A stretch of 8,534 nucleotides of DNA, from assembly GCA_040307645.1 (NCBI GenBank), contig JAWRJF010000026.1:1-8534 (forward strand), written 5' to 3'. The stretch's first letter is position 1; every line of letters begins with the position of its first letter. The position numbers and the translations under genes were made by a program. This DNA comes from JAVXAG01 sp040307645. Its GTDB lineage: Bacteria; Bacillota; Clostridia; Peptostreptococcales; Anaerovoracaceae. The notes beneath the pieces are model-generated. The model was not told the DNA's origin. It searched no databases and saw only the letters and a list, made by a program, of their open reading frames with translations. This document shows positions 1 through 6,570 of the stretch, in pieces.

Positions 1-318
1 AAGGTCAGTTTTTAATGGTCCTTTTTCATCTATGGTCTCGCCAATAACATTAAACAATCTTCCTAAAACATCTTTTCCAACAGGAACCTGTATTGGGTTC
101 CCTGTATCTATGGCTTCCATTCCTCTATATAAACCATCAGTAGACGATAATGATACACATCGGACTACATCGTCTCCAACATGTTGTGCCACCTCAGCTA
201 CAATTGTTCTATCTTCAGATTTTATATGAATAGCATTTAATAGCTCCGGCATTTCTTCTGGTTTAAACTTTACATCGATTACCGGACCAATGATTTGGTG
301 AATTATTCCTTTATTCAA
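1..318 (-). CDS. atpD: ATP synthase F1 subunit beta (partial, N-terminal 106 residues)
   Basis: Beta is the catalytic subunit of the F1 head, where ATP is made or hydrolysed on the cytoplasmic face of the membrane. Only the N-terminal beta-barrel domain and the beginning of the next region are visible; the nucleotide-binding domain with its Walker A lies beyond the left edge. The protein begins MNKGIIHQIIGPVIDVKF, the usual beta-subunit opening (G-x-I-x-Q-I-I-G-P-V-I-D-V), and continues with a typical GNPIQVPVGKDVLGRLFNVIG stretch. The start is a TTG at 318-316: it has an AGGAGG eight bases upstream, whereas the next in-frame ATG (codon 23) would remove the first barrel strands. It follows atpG after 12 bases, and its ribosome binding site overlaps the atpG stop codon, which suggests translational coupling. 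Identity is certain; only the far end is missing. Confidence 0.97.
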   Translation of the reverse strand, partial: MNKGIIHQIIGPVIDVKFKPEEMPELLNAIHIKSEDRTIVAEVAQHVGDDVVRCVSLSSTDGLYRGMEAIDTGNPIQVPVGKDVLGRLFNVIGETIDEKGPLKTDL

Positions 319-326
319 CTATCCTA

Positions 327-332
327 CCTCCT
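327..332 (-). promoter_or_regulatory. Ribosome binding site that fixes the atpD TTG start
   Basis: On the minus strand AGGAGG is followed by eight bases (TAGGATAG) and then TTG. Its first base lies inside the TAG stop of atpG. This consensus site explains how a UUG start can support a subunit needed in three copies per enzyme. Confidence 0.85.
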
Positions 333-1194
333 ATTTCTGAGCTTCTGAACCTGCTACAATTTCTATTATTTCATCAGTAATCGTAGCCTGTCTTGCTCTA
401 TTATAATATACGGAAAGTTGATCTAACATTTCCTTTGCACTATCAGTTGCGTTTTCCATAGCAGTTCTTCTTGCTGCATGCTCACAAGTAGCTGCCTCTA
501 CCATTGCACCGAAGAGAGTTATTTCAAAGTATTTTGGTACAAGGTAATTAAATACCTCCTCTAAAGAAGGCTCATACTCAACTTCATGTTTATGCACTAT
601 TCCCCTAGACCTATTATTTACATCAAAAGGCAACAAGCGTAAGCTTTGCACTTCCTGCTTAAGTGTATTAACATAAGAGGTATAAATTAAAACAATTTCA
701 TCGATTTCGCCGGATTTATACATCTCCAGTAAAGGTTTGCTTATTTCATGGGTCTCTAAAAAAGTAATCTTTTCAACTGGAGCTAAATATGATTTAATAA
801 CATCATATCCCCGTCTTTCAAAAAACTCTTTTCCTTTGGTTCCTATTGCCACTATCTTAGTATTATCATTAGCAATTTCAATATCCTTAACTGCCTCTTT
901 TATAACATTTATATTATAGCTTCCGCACAATCCACCACAGCTGGTAATGATAACATAACAGCTTGTTTTTATTGGCCTTGAACCTAATAAATATTCTTTA
1001 GGAACTTCTTCTGCATTTTCAAAGATCTCTGTAATAGAATCAGTAACATAATGAAAATACTCTCTTGTCTTCTCAAAGTTTTCTTTGGCTTTTCTTAGTT
1101 TAGAGGAGGAAACAAGGCGCATTGCATTTGTTATATGCTCTGTACTGCTAATACTTTTAATTCTGCGCTTAATTTCTTGCATTTGCTGAGACAT
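331..1194 (-). CDS. atpG: ATP synthase F1 subunit gamma
   Basis: Gamma is the central rotor shaft: its N- and C-terminal helices form a coiled coil inside the alpha3beta3 ring and its globular part sits on the c-ring. The 287-residue length is normal for the family. The N-terminal helix (M-x-x-I-K-R-R-I-K-S-I, then T-x-A-M-x-L-V-S-S-S-K-L about residues 22-33) and the C-terminal helix (M-x-N-A-T-D-S-A-K-E-M, then Y-N-R-A-R-Q-A-x-I-T-x-E-I-x-E-I-V-x-G, about residues 245-283) are the two most conserved gamma segments, and both are intact. The ATG overlaps the atpA stop by one base (TAATG), with GAGG seven bases upstream inside atpA, so translation is probably coupled to alpha. Termination is at TAG just before atpD. 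Confidence 0.97.
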   Translation of the reverse strand: MSQQMQEIKRRIKSISSTEHITNAMRLVSSSKLRKAKENFEKTREYFHYVTDSITEIFENAEEVPKEYLLGSRPIKTSCYVIITSCGGLCGSYNINVIKEAVKDIEIANDNTKIVAIGTKGKEFFERRGYDVIKSYLAPVEKITFLETHEISKPLLEMYKSGEIDEIVLIYTSYVNTLKQEVQSLRLLPFDVNNRSRGIVHKHEVEYEPSLEEVFNYLVPKYFEITLFGAMVEAATCEHAARRTAMENATDSAKEMLDQLSVYYNRARQATITDEIIEIVAGSEAQK

Positions 1195-2699
1195 TATCTT
1201 ACCTCTTCCTTAAACTTTAAAATTCCTTCTCTTAATAATTCTTCAGTTTCTTTTGACAAATCGCCAGTTTCTCTGATAGCCTTTGCAACACTAGAATAGT
1301 GTTCTTCCATGAATACATATAACCCTTTTTCAAAGTCTTTAAGCTGGTCAATTTCAACATCCTCCAGCATGTTATTAATTGCTGCATATATTATAATTAC
1401 CTGGTTTACAACATCAAGTGGTTCATACTGACCCTGTTTTAAAATCTCCATTAAGATTTTTCCATGTTCAAGCCTCTTTTTTGTATCCGCGTCTACATCT
1501 GAACCAAATTGTGAAAAGCTAGCTAATTCCCTATATTGCGCAAGGCTTAATTTTACCTTGCTTGAAACCTTCTTCATAGCTTTTATTTGTGCATTTCCGC
1601 CTACTCTTGATACAGAAATACCCGCGTTTACTGCCGGTCTTTGTCCTGAGAAAAACAGTTCAGTTTCAAGGAAAATTTGCCCATCAGTTATTGATATTAC
1701 ATTTGTAGGTATATAGGCCGATACATCTCCTGCTTGTGTCTCAATAATAGGAAGAGCTGTGATCGAACCGCCGCCTAATTCATCTGACAGTCTTGCTGCC
1801 CTTTCAAGAAGTCTGCTGTGTAAATAGAATACATCCCCAGGGAACGCTTCTCTCCCAGGAGGTCTTCTAAGTAAAAGTGACATTGCTCTATATGCAACAG
1901 CATGTTTTGACAAGTCATCATATACGATTAGAACATCTTTTCCTTTATACATAAAATACTCTGCAATAGCGCATCCTGAGTAAGGTGCAATATACTGTAG
2001 CGGAGATACTTCACTAGCCGTTGCAGAAACTATAATGCTATACTCCATTGCTCCTTTTTTCTCTAATGTGTTAACAAGCTGAGCTACAGTTGATTTTTTC
2101 TGACCTATTGCAACATATATACATATTACATCTTTGCCTTTTTGATTAATAATAGTGTCTATAGCTATAGCCGTTTTTCCAGTCTGTCTATCGCCGATTA
2201 TAAGTTCACGCTGACCTTTTCCTATGGGCATCATGGTATCTATTGCTTTAATACCTGTTTGCAAAGGTTGGTTTACTGATTTTCTCTGTAGAACTCCTGG
2301 TGCAGCGAATTCAATGGGCCTTGTTTCTGTTGTTACGATATTGCCCCTTCCATCTATAGGTTGGCCTAACGCATTGATTACTCTTCCAATCATAGCCTCC
2401 CCTACAGGAACATCTACTACTGTACCTGTTGGTTTAACAATATCCCCTTCTTTTATTTCTCTGTCAGATCCAAGTATAACTGTACCTACATTGTCTTCTT
2501 CAAGGTTCAACGCCATACCATATGTATCTCCTGGAAACTCTAGAAGCTCACCTGCCATACATTTTTTTAAACCATATACTCTTGCGATTCCATCACCAAC
2601 TTGCATAACAGTTCCGAAATCCGAAACTTCCAGTTTATTGCTATAGTTTTTAATCTGCTCTTTAATTATTACACTTATTTCTTCTGGTCTTAAATTCAT
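1194..2699 (-). CDS. atpA: ATP synthase F1 subunit alpha
   Basis: Alpha alternates with beta in the F1 hexamer, binds regulatory nucleotide and supplies the arginine finger to the catalytic site. The 501-residue length is typical. Visible parts are the N-terminal beta-barrel (about 25-95), Walker A GDRQTGKT at 169-176, the alpha-specific VYDDLSKHAVAYR at 259-271, the RRPPGREAFPGD loop at 278-289, and the ATPase signature PAVNAGISVS at 355-364 followed by Arg365, the expected arginine finger. The C-terminal helical domain is complete. The family signature is more often PAINVGLSVS, so this is a mild variant rather than a defect. The ATG is preceded by an unusual SD with seven consecutive G residues. 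It lies 18 bases after atpH and overlaps atpG by one base. Confidence 0.98.
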   Translation of the reverse strand: MNLRPEEISVIIKEQIKNYSNKLEVSDFGTVMQVGDGIARVYGLKKCMAGELLEFPGDTYGMALNLEEDNVGTVILGSDREIKEGDIVKPTGTVVDVPVGEAMIGRVINALGQPIDGRGNIVTTETRPIEFAAPGVLQRKSVNQPLQTGIKAIDTMMPIGKGQRELIIGDRQTGKTAIAIDTIINQKGKDVICIYVAIGQKKSTVAQLVNTLEKKGAMEYSIIVSATASEVSPLQYIAPYSGCAIAEYFMYKGKDVLIVYDDLSKHAVAYRAMSLLLRRPPGREAFPGDVFYLHSRLLERAARLSDELGGGSITALPIIETQAGDVSAYIPTNVISITDGQIFLETELFFSGQRPAVNAGISVSRVGGNAQIKAMKKVSSKVKLSLAQYRELASFSQFGSDVDADTKKRLEHGKILMEILKQGQYEPLDVVNQVIIIYAAINNMLEDVEIDQLKDFEKGLYVFMEEHYSSVAKAIRETGDLSKETEELLREGILKFKEEVR

Positions 2700-2707
2700 A
2701 GAGGTCG

Positions 2708-2716
2708 CCCCCCCTT
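2708..2716 (-). promoter_or_regulatory. G-run ribosome binding site of atpA
   Basis: On the minus strand the spacer between the atpH stop (TAA, 2720-2718) and the atpA ATG reads GAAGGGGGGGCGACCTCT. AAGGGGGGG can pair with the anti-SD using one G-U wobble and lies eight bases from the ATG. A run of seven G residues is rare in such AT-rich DNA and could be prone to length change. Confidence 0.65.
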
Positions 2717-2717
2717 C

Positions 2718-3257
2718 TTAGTAATTTCTAATTTGGTGATATAATTTATTCAATCGCCCTTTTAGGGATGCATTTATTTCTTTGCCCTCGATTAAAATCC
2801 TTATTCCACCAATTAGACTTTCATCTATTTCATTATTTAGTTTCACACGTTCTTTTAACAGTTGCCCTGTTTGTTCCTCAAATTCAAAAATTTGTTTATC
2901 AGAAAGAGGACTAACCGAATATATTATTCCTGTGCCGAAGCCTTCATCACGGTTTACTAGTTGCTCATATATTCTAACAATTCTAGATAACTCAGTTGTT
3001 CTCCTTTTATCTATAAGAATATATAAAAAATTGATTACCTCATCATTTATCCGTTCTTTAAAAACATCCTTTATCAAGTTTTTTTTGTTTTCACTAGAAA
3101 GAGAAGGACTATTTAATAGTTCATAAAAATCAGGGTTATCTTGAAAGACTTCTTCAATCATGTTGATGGTATCCCTTATTTCATGTACCATATTTAAATC
3201 CTTTGCGGCTTCGAAAAGTGCATTCCCATAGGTCATTGCGACTGTTAGTTCTGCCAT
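2718..3257 (-). CDS. atpH: ATP synthase F1 subunit delta (OSCP)
   Basis: Delta caps the alpha3beta3 head and binds the b dimer, forming the peripheral stator that prevents F1 from turning with the rotor. The 179-residue length matches bacterial delta. The N-terminal helical domain begins with the family motif A-x-x-Y-G-N-A-L-F-E-A-A (about residues 7-18). The C-terminal domain has the OSCP pattern I-D-E-S-L-I-G-G-I-R-I-L-I-E-G-K-E-I about residues 143-160, then S-L-K-G-R-L. The start overlaps the end of atpF by 13 bases, which points to coupled translation of the two stator subunits. Sequence similarity in this family is low, but the motifs and operon position leave little doubt. Confidence 0.95.
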   Translation of the reverse strand: MAELTVAMTYGNALFEAAKDLNMVHEIRDTINMIEEVFQDNPDFYELLNSPSLSSENKKNLIKDVFKERINDEVINFLYILIDKRRTTELSRIVRIYEQLVNRDEGFGTGIIYSVSPLSDKQIFEFEEQTGQLLKERVKLNNEIDESLIGGIRILIEGKEINASLKGRLNKLYHQIRNY

Positions 3258-3763
3258 TTTTCCACACCTGCCTCTTCGATTATCTTATCAATTATTTCAT
3301 CTTGGCCGGTTTTCTCTATTTCTTTTTCCATGATCTGTCTTGCTGCCATTATTGCTAGGTCTGCAATTTCTCCCTTCATTTCACGACGTGCATTTTCTTG
3401 CTCGCGTAGAATTTCTTCTTTTGCATGGGCGATCATATCTTCAGCTTTTTTCCCAGCTTTATCTATTATTTCAATTGCTTCATTCTTGGCTTCTTTTCTG
3501 GCTTCTCTAATAATTTCCTTGCCTTCCAAGGATACATCCGCAATCTTTAATTGATAATCTTCTAGCTTCTTTTCTGCTAATTTATTTACTTCATCGGCAT
3601 TTTCTAAAGCATCCTTTATTGATTTTTCTCGTTCTACCATAAAATTATGTACTTTTTCAAAGAAAAAATGTTTAAGGATAAGGACTAAAACTACTACTGT
3701 AATTATTGAAAACAGTATATTCCAGTTAAATGATATTAAATCCTGATATAATTGTACCTTCAA
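3245..3763 (-). CDS. atpF: ATP synthase Fo subunit b
   Basis: Subunit b forms the peripheral stalk as a dimer, anchored in the membrane beside subunit a and reaching up to delta. The 172-residue protein has one N-terminal membrane segment (about 13-35: N-W-N-I-L-F-S-I-I-T-V-V-V-L-V-L-I-L), followed by the conserved F-x-x-K-V-x-x-F-M-x-x-R-E-K-x-I. A long, highly charged Lys/Glu/Ala-rich helix (about 45-155) suits a coiled coil. The start is TTG at 3763-3761: a perfect AAGGAGGT lies nine bases upstream, and the first in-frame Met downstream (residue 42) would delete the membrane anchor. It follows atpE after 46 bases and overlaps atpH by 13. No b' duplicate is present, so the stalk should be a homodimer. 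Confidence 0.96.
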   Translation of the reverse strand: MKVQLYQDLISFNWNILFSIITVVVLVLILKHFFFEKVHNFMVEREKSIKDALENADEVNKLAEKKLEDYQLKIADVSLEGKEIIREARKEAKNEAIEIIDKAGKKAEDMIAHAKEEILREQENARREMKGEIADLAIMAARQIMEKEIEKTGQDEIIDKIIEEAGVEKWQN

Positions 3764-3772
3764 GTTTTATTG

Positions 3773-3780
3773 ACCTCCTT
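3773..3780 (-). promoter_or_regulatory. Ribosome binding site that fixes the atpF TTG start
   Basis: AAGGAGGT on the minus strand is fully complementary to the core anti-SD and is nine bases from the TTG at 3763. It supports TTG as initiator, as there is no ATG or GTG in the intervening bases. Confidence 0.85.
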
Positions 3781-3787
3781 CCTTTCC

Positions 3788-3805
3788 AATAAATATATAT
3801 TTATT
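3788..3805. repeat. 18-bp perfect AT-only palindrome between atpE and atpF
   Basis: The sequence AATAAATATATATTTATT is identical to its own reverse complement and starts five bases after the atpE stop codon. In mRNA it could fold into a weak A-U hairpin. It lacks the GC stem and U-tract of a terminator. It may affect processing or decay of the atpE message, but chance is possible in such AT-rich DNA. Confidence 0.5.
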
Positions 3806-3809
3806 TTAA

Positions 3810-4031
3810 CTACATTTTTCCTGCCATCATTATTGCGATTACGAAAGTAAGTACACCAATTGTTTCCATAATTGCCATACCAACGATCATTGTCGTTCTT
3901 ATTGCATTTCCTGCTTCTGGTTGTTTAGCAATACCTTCTAAGCCTTTGCTTAAACCAAGTCCTTGACCAATACCAATACCTAATGCAGCTAAACCCATAG
4001 CTATTCCTGCGCCTATTGCTAATAAATTCAT
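3810..4031 (-). CDS. atpE: ATP synthase Fo subunit c (proteolipid ring)
   Basis: Subunit c is a two-helix hairpin; many copies form the rotor ring, and each carries one H+ or Na+ on a carboxylate in helix 2. The 73-residue length is normal. Helix 1 (about 3-30) carries five alternating glycines, GxGxGxGxG at 18-26. The polar loop is KQPEA (36-40). Helix 2 (about 45-70) contains the ion-binding Glu56. Aligning KQPEA with the RQPEA of the Ilyobacter tartaricus ring puts Gln23 at Gln32, Glu56 at Glu65 and Thr57 at Ser66, three sodium-ligand positions. The Thr67 and Tyr70 equivalents are Ile58 and Leu61, so ion specificity is open. An AGGAGGT lies close to the ATG behind a very A-rich leader, which fits the high copy number needed for c. 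Confidence 0.97.
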   Translation of the reverse strand: MNLLAIGAGIAMGLAALGIGIGQGLGLSKGLEGIAKQPEAGNAIRTTMIVGMAIMETIGVLTFVIAIMMAGKM

Positions 4032-4066
4032 TTTTGTACCTCCTAATATAGTTAGTTTCTTATTTT

Positions 4067-4795
4067 TTATTTTTTTATTTTTGGGCCAACTCCTGCCATT
4101 GCAGAAGTCAAAAATACCATTGTTAACATTGTGAATATATACGTTTGTATAATTGGCTCAAACATATCGAAAAAACCATTTAACGGCAGCACTGTAACTG
4201 CTCGCAAAAACGGTACATCTGTAATCAAATCACTTAAATATGTCATTAGACCCATCCACAATTCAACAACAATAACACCGCCTAAAATGTTTCCAAATAA
4301 ACGAAGTCCCAATGAAACCGGTAAGGTTAAATCTTCTAATATCTTTAATGGAAACATAAATGGATAAGGATCGCACATTTCCTTCAGTTTTCCTCTTAAA
4401 CCTAAACGCCTAAAAGAATTATACTGAATCATTATGAATGTCAATCCTGATAATGCAAAAGTAACATTAACATCTGCAGTAATTGGCCTTACGCCAAACA
4501 GCCCTAGAGAACTTCCAGCTAAGATAAAAGCAAAAATGCTTCCTATATAAGGTGCAAAATTTTCATTTTCAACACCCATATTATCTTTTGTTAGCTTGTA
4601 AATCTTCTCAACGATTAGTTCAGCAACTACTTGTTTACCCTTTGGCACAGTTTTCAAACCGCTTCCCAGCCAAATCCCGAGGATAGCAAGTATTACCGCA
4701 ATAATTATTCCAAAGAGCACGCTCTCAGATATAAATACACTTCCATCACCAAAGCCAATGATTATACGAGCGCCCAATTTATCAACTTCTATCAT
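4067..4795 (-). CDS. atpB: ATP synthase Fo subunit a
   Basis: Subunit a holds the two ion half-channels next to the c-ring. The 242-residue protein has several hydrophobic segments (about 24-46, 83-101, 111-127, 153-190, 212-235). The signature SLGLRLFGNI lies at 161-170, with Arg165 the essential stator arginine. Also visible are the P-I-T-A-D-V-N-V-T-F-A-L-S-G segment at 104-117 and the terminal F-E-P-I-I-Q-T-Y-I-F-T-M-L-T helix at 212-225, both typical of the family. The ATG overlaps the atpI stop in an ATGA arrangement and follows a strong AAGGAGGT located inside atpI, so it should be coupled to atpI and also efficiently initiated on its own. It ends 35 bases before atpE. Confidence 0.97.
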   Translation of the reverse strand: MIEVDKLGARIIIGFGDGSVFISESVLFGIIIAVILAILGIWLGSGLKTVPKGKQVVAELIVEKIYKLTKDNMGVENENFAPYIGSIFAFILAGSSLGLFGVRPITADVNVTFALSGLTFIMIQYNSFRRLGLRGKLKEMCDPYPFMFPLKILEDLTLPVSLGLRLFGNILGGVIVVELWMGLMTYLSDLITDVPFLRAVTVLPLNGFFDMFEPIIQTYIFTMLTMVFLTSAMAGVGPKIKK

Positions 4796-5160
4796 TTGCT
4801 ACCTCCTTTTCTACAGTTTATTAACATAGCAAAAACTAATCCTAATACTCCTATAGCGTACGCAATAGCAGCATATTTACTGAATCCTACACAAAAATAT
4901 GCAGCCGCCCCATACAGCAGATATCTTAAACATTGAAATGGGGTGACAACCCATAGTTTGTTTGCTGTGGTAGCGACATAAATTACCTTCTCTAAAATAT
5001 TAAAATTAATTATTGTTATGAGGGTCCCCAAAGTAATCCCTATAAAAAAGTCTATTTGGGGTCCAAGAACTATTAGAGAAATAACCTGGCATATAACTGC
5101 ATTACCTATACAATACCTAATTATTCTCTTTTTATCCTTTGAAAAATTTTCATCTCTCAT
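4792..5160 (-). CDS. atpI: ATP synthase subunit I (AtpI family)
   Basis: AtpI proteins are small membrane proteins encoded first in many bacterial atp operons. In studied species they help assemble or stabilise the c-ring and have been linked to Mg2+ uptake. The 122-residue product has a charged N-terminus (about 1-13), then four hydrophobic segments (about 17-35, 36-56, 78-94, 95-114) and a basic tail, which fits the family. Sequence conservation is weak, so the call rests on topology and its place before atpB. I chose ATG at 5160-5158: GAGGTG lies eight bases upstream. A GTG three codons earlier (5169) keeps the frame open but overlaps that ribosome binding site. Confidence 0.88.
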   Translation of the reverse strand: MRDENFSKDKKRIIRYCIGNAVICQVISLIVLGPQIDFFIGITLGTLITIINFNILEKVIYVATTANKLWVVTPFQCLRYLLYGAAAYFCVGFSKYAAIAYAIGVLGLVFAMLINCRKGGSK

Positions 5161-5168
5161 TTTGGGCA

Positions 5169-5174
5169 CACCTC
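5169..5174 (-). promoter_or_regulatory. Ribosome binding site that decides the atpI start
   Basis: GAGGTG on the minus strand is eight bases (TGCCCAAA) from the ATG at 5160. The competing GTG at 5169 contains part of this site and would leave essentially no spacing, so the ATG is preferred. Confidence 0.7.
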
Positions 5175-5202
5175 ATTATAATCTTTTTTTTGAAAAAGTA
5201 AA
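5175..5202 (-). promoter_or_regulatory. Candidate sigma-A-type promoter in front of atpI
   Basis: On the minus strand TTTACT (5202-5197), 16 bases, then a perfect TATAAT (5180-5175). Transcription would start near 5168, leaving only about eight bases before the atpI ATG and excluding most of its ribosome binding site. If real, it would mainly feed atpB and later genes, or give near-leaderless atpI mRNA. The A/T-rich setting makes a chance match possible. Confidence 0.35.
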
Positions 5203-5214
5203 TAGCACTTTAGT

Positions 5215-5694
5215 TTATTTATGATAAGTTTCTTTTTTTATTATTTTAAAGCTTCTATACACCTGCTCTAAAAGCACAACTCTCATCATCTGATGAGGGA
5301 ATGTCATCTTTGAAAAAGATAATTTAAAATCAGACCTTTGGCTAACTTCTTGACTAAGACCAAGACTCCCCCCAATAATAAAAGCTATGTTACTTTTTCC
5401 TTGAAGAGATAATTCTTCTATTTTTGATGCAAGATCTTCTGAAGAAATATTTTTCCCCAATATCTCTAGAGTTATTACGTACATATCATTTTTTATTTGT
5501 TTTAATATAGCTTTTCCTTCTGATTCTTTTACTGCTTCTTCTAAGGCCTTAGAAGCCTTGTCAGGTAATCTAGTTTCTTTTAATTCAATAATATCCAAGT
5601 TACAATATTTAGACATCCGTTTAGAATATTCCGCTATTGCATCTACCCAATATCTTTCTTTTAATTTTCCTATACATATTACTGTTATATTCAT
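5215..5694 (-). CDS. rlmH: 23S rRNA (pseudouridine-1915-N3)-methyltransferase RlmH
   Basis: RlmH uses S-adenosylmethionine to methylate N3 of pseudouridine 1915 in helix 69 of 23S rRNA, acting on assembled 70S ribosomes. It is a small SPOUT-class enzyme with a trefoil knot and works as a dimer. The 159-residue length is standard. The SAM-binding loop F-I-I-G-G-S-L-G-L-S is at 105-114. The knotted C-terminus L-S-F-S-K-M-T-F-P-H-Q-M-M-R-V at 125-139, then L-L-E-Q-V-Y-R-S-F-K-I, ends in Y-H-K as in nearly all family members. The last motif is ETYHK where EPYHK is more common. It starts 11 bases after the upstream hydrolase; AAGG at the end of that gene, eight bases from the ATG, is the probable ribosome binding site. 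Next comes a 54-base gap to atpI without a terminator. Confidence 0.96.
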   Translation of the reverse strand: MNITVICIGKLKERYWVDAIAEYSKRMSKYCNLDIIELKETRLPDKASKALEEAVKESEGKAILKQIKNDMYVITLEILGKNISSEDLASKIEELSLQGKSNIAFIIGGSLGLSQEVSQRSDFKLSFSKMTFPHQMMRVVLLEQVYRSFKIIKKETYHK

Positions 5695-5705
5695 CTCCTG
5701 TACCT

Positions 5706-6506
5706 TTACACCTCGAAAAATGGACTAACCATATCTTTCCCTATAACATCTAGCAATAAATGTTTTTCTATGTAAAAATTATTTTCCTGCAAAATATTTT
5801 TTATTGTCAAATATGCTTGCTCAGGTGTGTTGTTTTCTCTACTCATGTGGGCTAATATTATTCTTGGCTTTTTTTCCCCTTTATTTTTTTCGAGAATATT
5901 ACATATACACTTTCCAGTATCTACATTGGATAGATGTCCTTTATCGCTTAAGATTCTCTGCTGTGTTTTATATGGGTAACTACCCATTCTCAATATATTT
6001 ACTTCATGGTTTGCTTCTAAAACCATTATGTCTGAATCACATAAGTGAGAAAACATTTCTTCTGTAACACATCCTGTGTCAGTAGCTATAACGATCTGTT
6101 TGTTATCTTTTGAAAAAGTATACCCTAATGGTTCTTTTGCATCGTGTGAAAGAGCAAAAGGTTTAACTGTTATATCTCCGATGACAAAGGGTGTCTTTTC
6201 ACTAACAACAGTTCTCTTCTCCTCAAAGACCAAATCGTTTATGTGTTCCCATGTTCCTCTTGAAGCAAAAACATTAGCCATCTTTGCTTTTTTACTTACA
6301 ATTCTTACACTCTTTATATGGTCGATATGCTCATGAGTTATAAAAATACCTTTTATATCCTCGATATTTAGCCCCACTGAATCCAATGAATTGAATATTT
6401 TTTTTCCACTTATTCCTACATCTATTAGTAAACTTGTAGTGTCGCTTTTTACGAGGTAGCAATTTCCGCTACTTCCGCTCGCAAAAGAACAAAAACTTAT
6501 TGACAT
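5706..6506 (-). CDS. yycJ: Metallo-beta-lactamase-fold hydrolase, YycJ/WalJ type
   Basis: A cytoplasmic MBL-fold protein, probably a metal-dependent nuclease or phosphodiesterase. YycJ of Bacillus-type bacteria belongs to the walRK cluster and has been linked to exonuclease activity and mismatch repair, but its substrate is not settled. The 266-residue protein opens with the family-typical F-A-S-G-S-S-G-N-C-Y (8-17). It carries the metal motif THEHIDH (57-63; His58, His60, Asp62, His63) and further candidate metal or structural residues His121, Asp143 (ATDTG), His167 (EANH), His191 (KGHLSN) and His220 (LAHMS). No signal peptide is seen. GAGG lies seven bases before the ATG. In Bacillus, yycJ, htrA and rlmH are neighbours; here htrA and the walRK genes are missing and yycJ abuts rlmH, which supports the call. 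Confidence 0.88.
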   Translation of the reverse strand: MSISFCSFASGSSGNCYLVKSDTTSLLIDVGISGKKIFNSLDSVGLNIEDIKGIFITHEHIDHIKSVRIVSKKAKMANVFASRGTWEHINDLVFEEKRTVVSEKTPFVIGDITVKPFALSHDAKEPLGYTFSKDNKQIVIATDTGCVTEEMFSHLCDSDIMVLEANHEVNILRMGSYPYKTQQRILSDKGHLSNVDTGKCICNILEKNKGEKKPRIILAHMSRENNTPEQAYLTIKNILQENNFYIEKHLLLDVIGKDMVSPFFEV

Positions 6507-6541
6507 ATTATGACCTCTTTTCCCTTAAATTGCACCTATTT

Positions 6542-6570
6542 ATTATATCATAAAATATTTTTATTGTACA
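6542..6570 (-). promoter_or_regulatory. Promoter for yycJ-rlmH (possibly reading into atp)
   Basis: On the minus strand TGTACA (6570-6565), a 17-base spacer and TATAAT (6547-6542). Four of six -35 bases and all six -10 bases match consensus. The predicted start near 6535 gives a leader of about 29 bases with GAGG in place. The -35 hexamer is palindromic and overlaps that of the divergent promoter. Confidence 0.6.

Noticed and set aside
2224..2646. A 140-codon open frame on the plus strand opposite atpA
   Set aside because: It lies entirely antisense to the strongly conserved alpha subunit, has no ribosome binding site or family motif, and its Pro/Ser/Thr-rich composition is what a shadow frame gives.
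4631..4936. A 101-codon plus-strand open frame across the atpB/atpI junction
   Set aside because: It is antisense to two membrane protein genes with clear features, has no recognisable domain and no credible upstream signals.
5161..5169. Extending atpI to the GTG at 5169
   Set aside because: The GTG overlaps the GAGGTG ribosome binding site, leaving no spacing, while ATG at 5160 has eight bases of spacing. A leaderless start from the TATAAT box cannot be excluded but is less likely.
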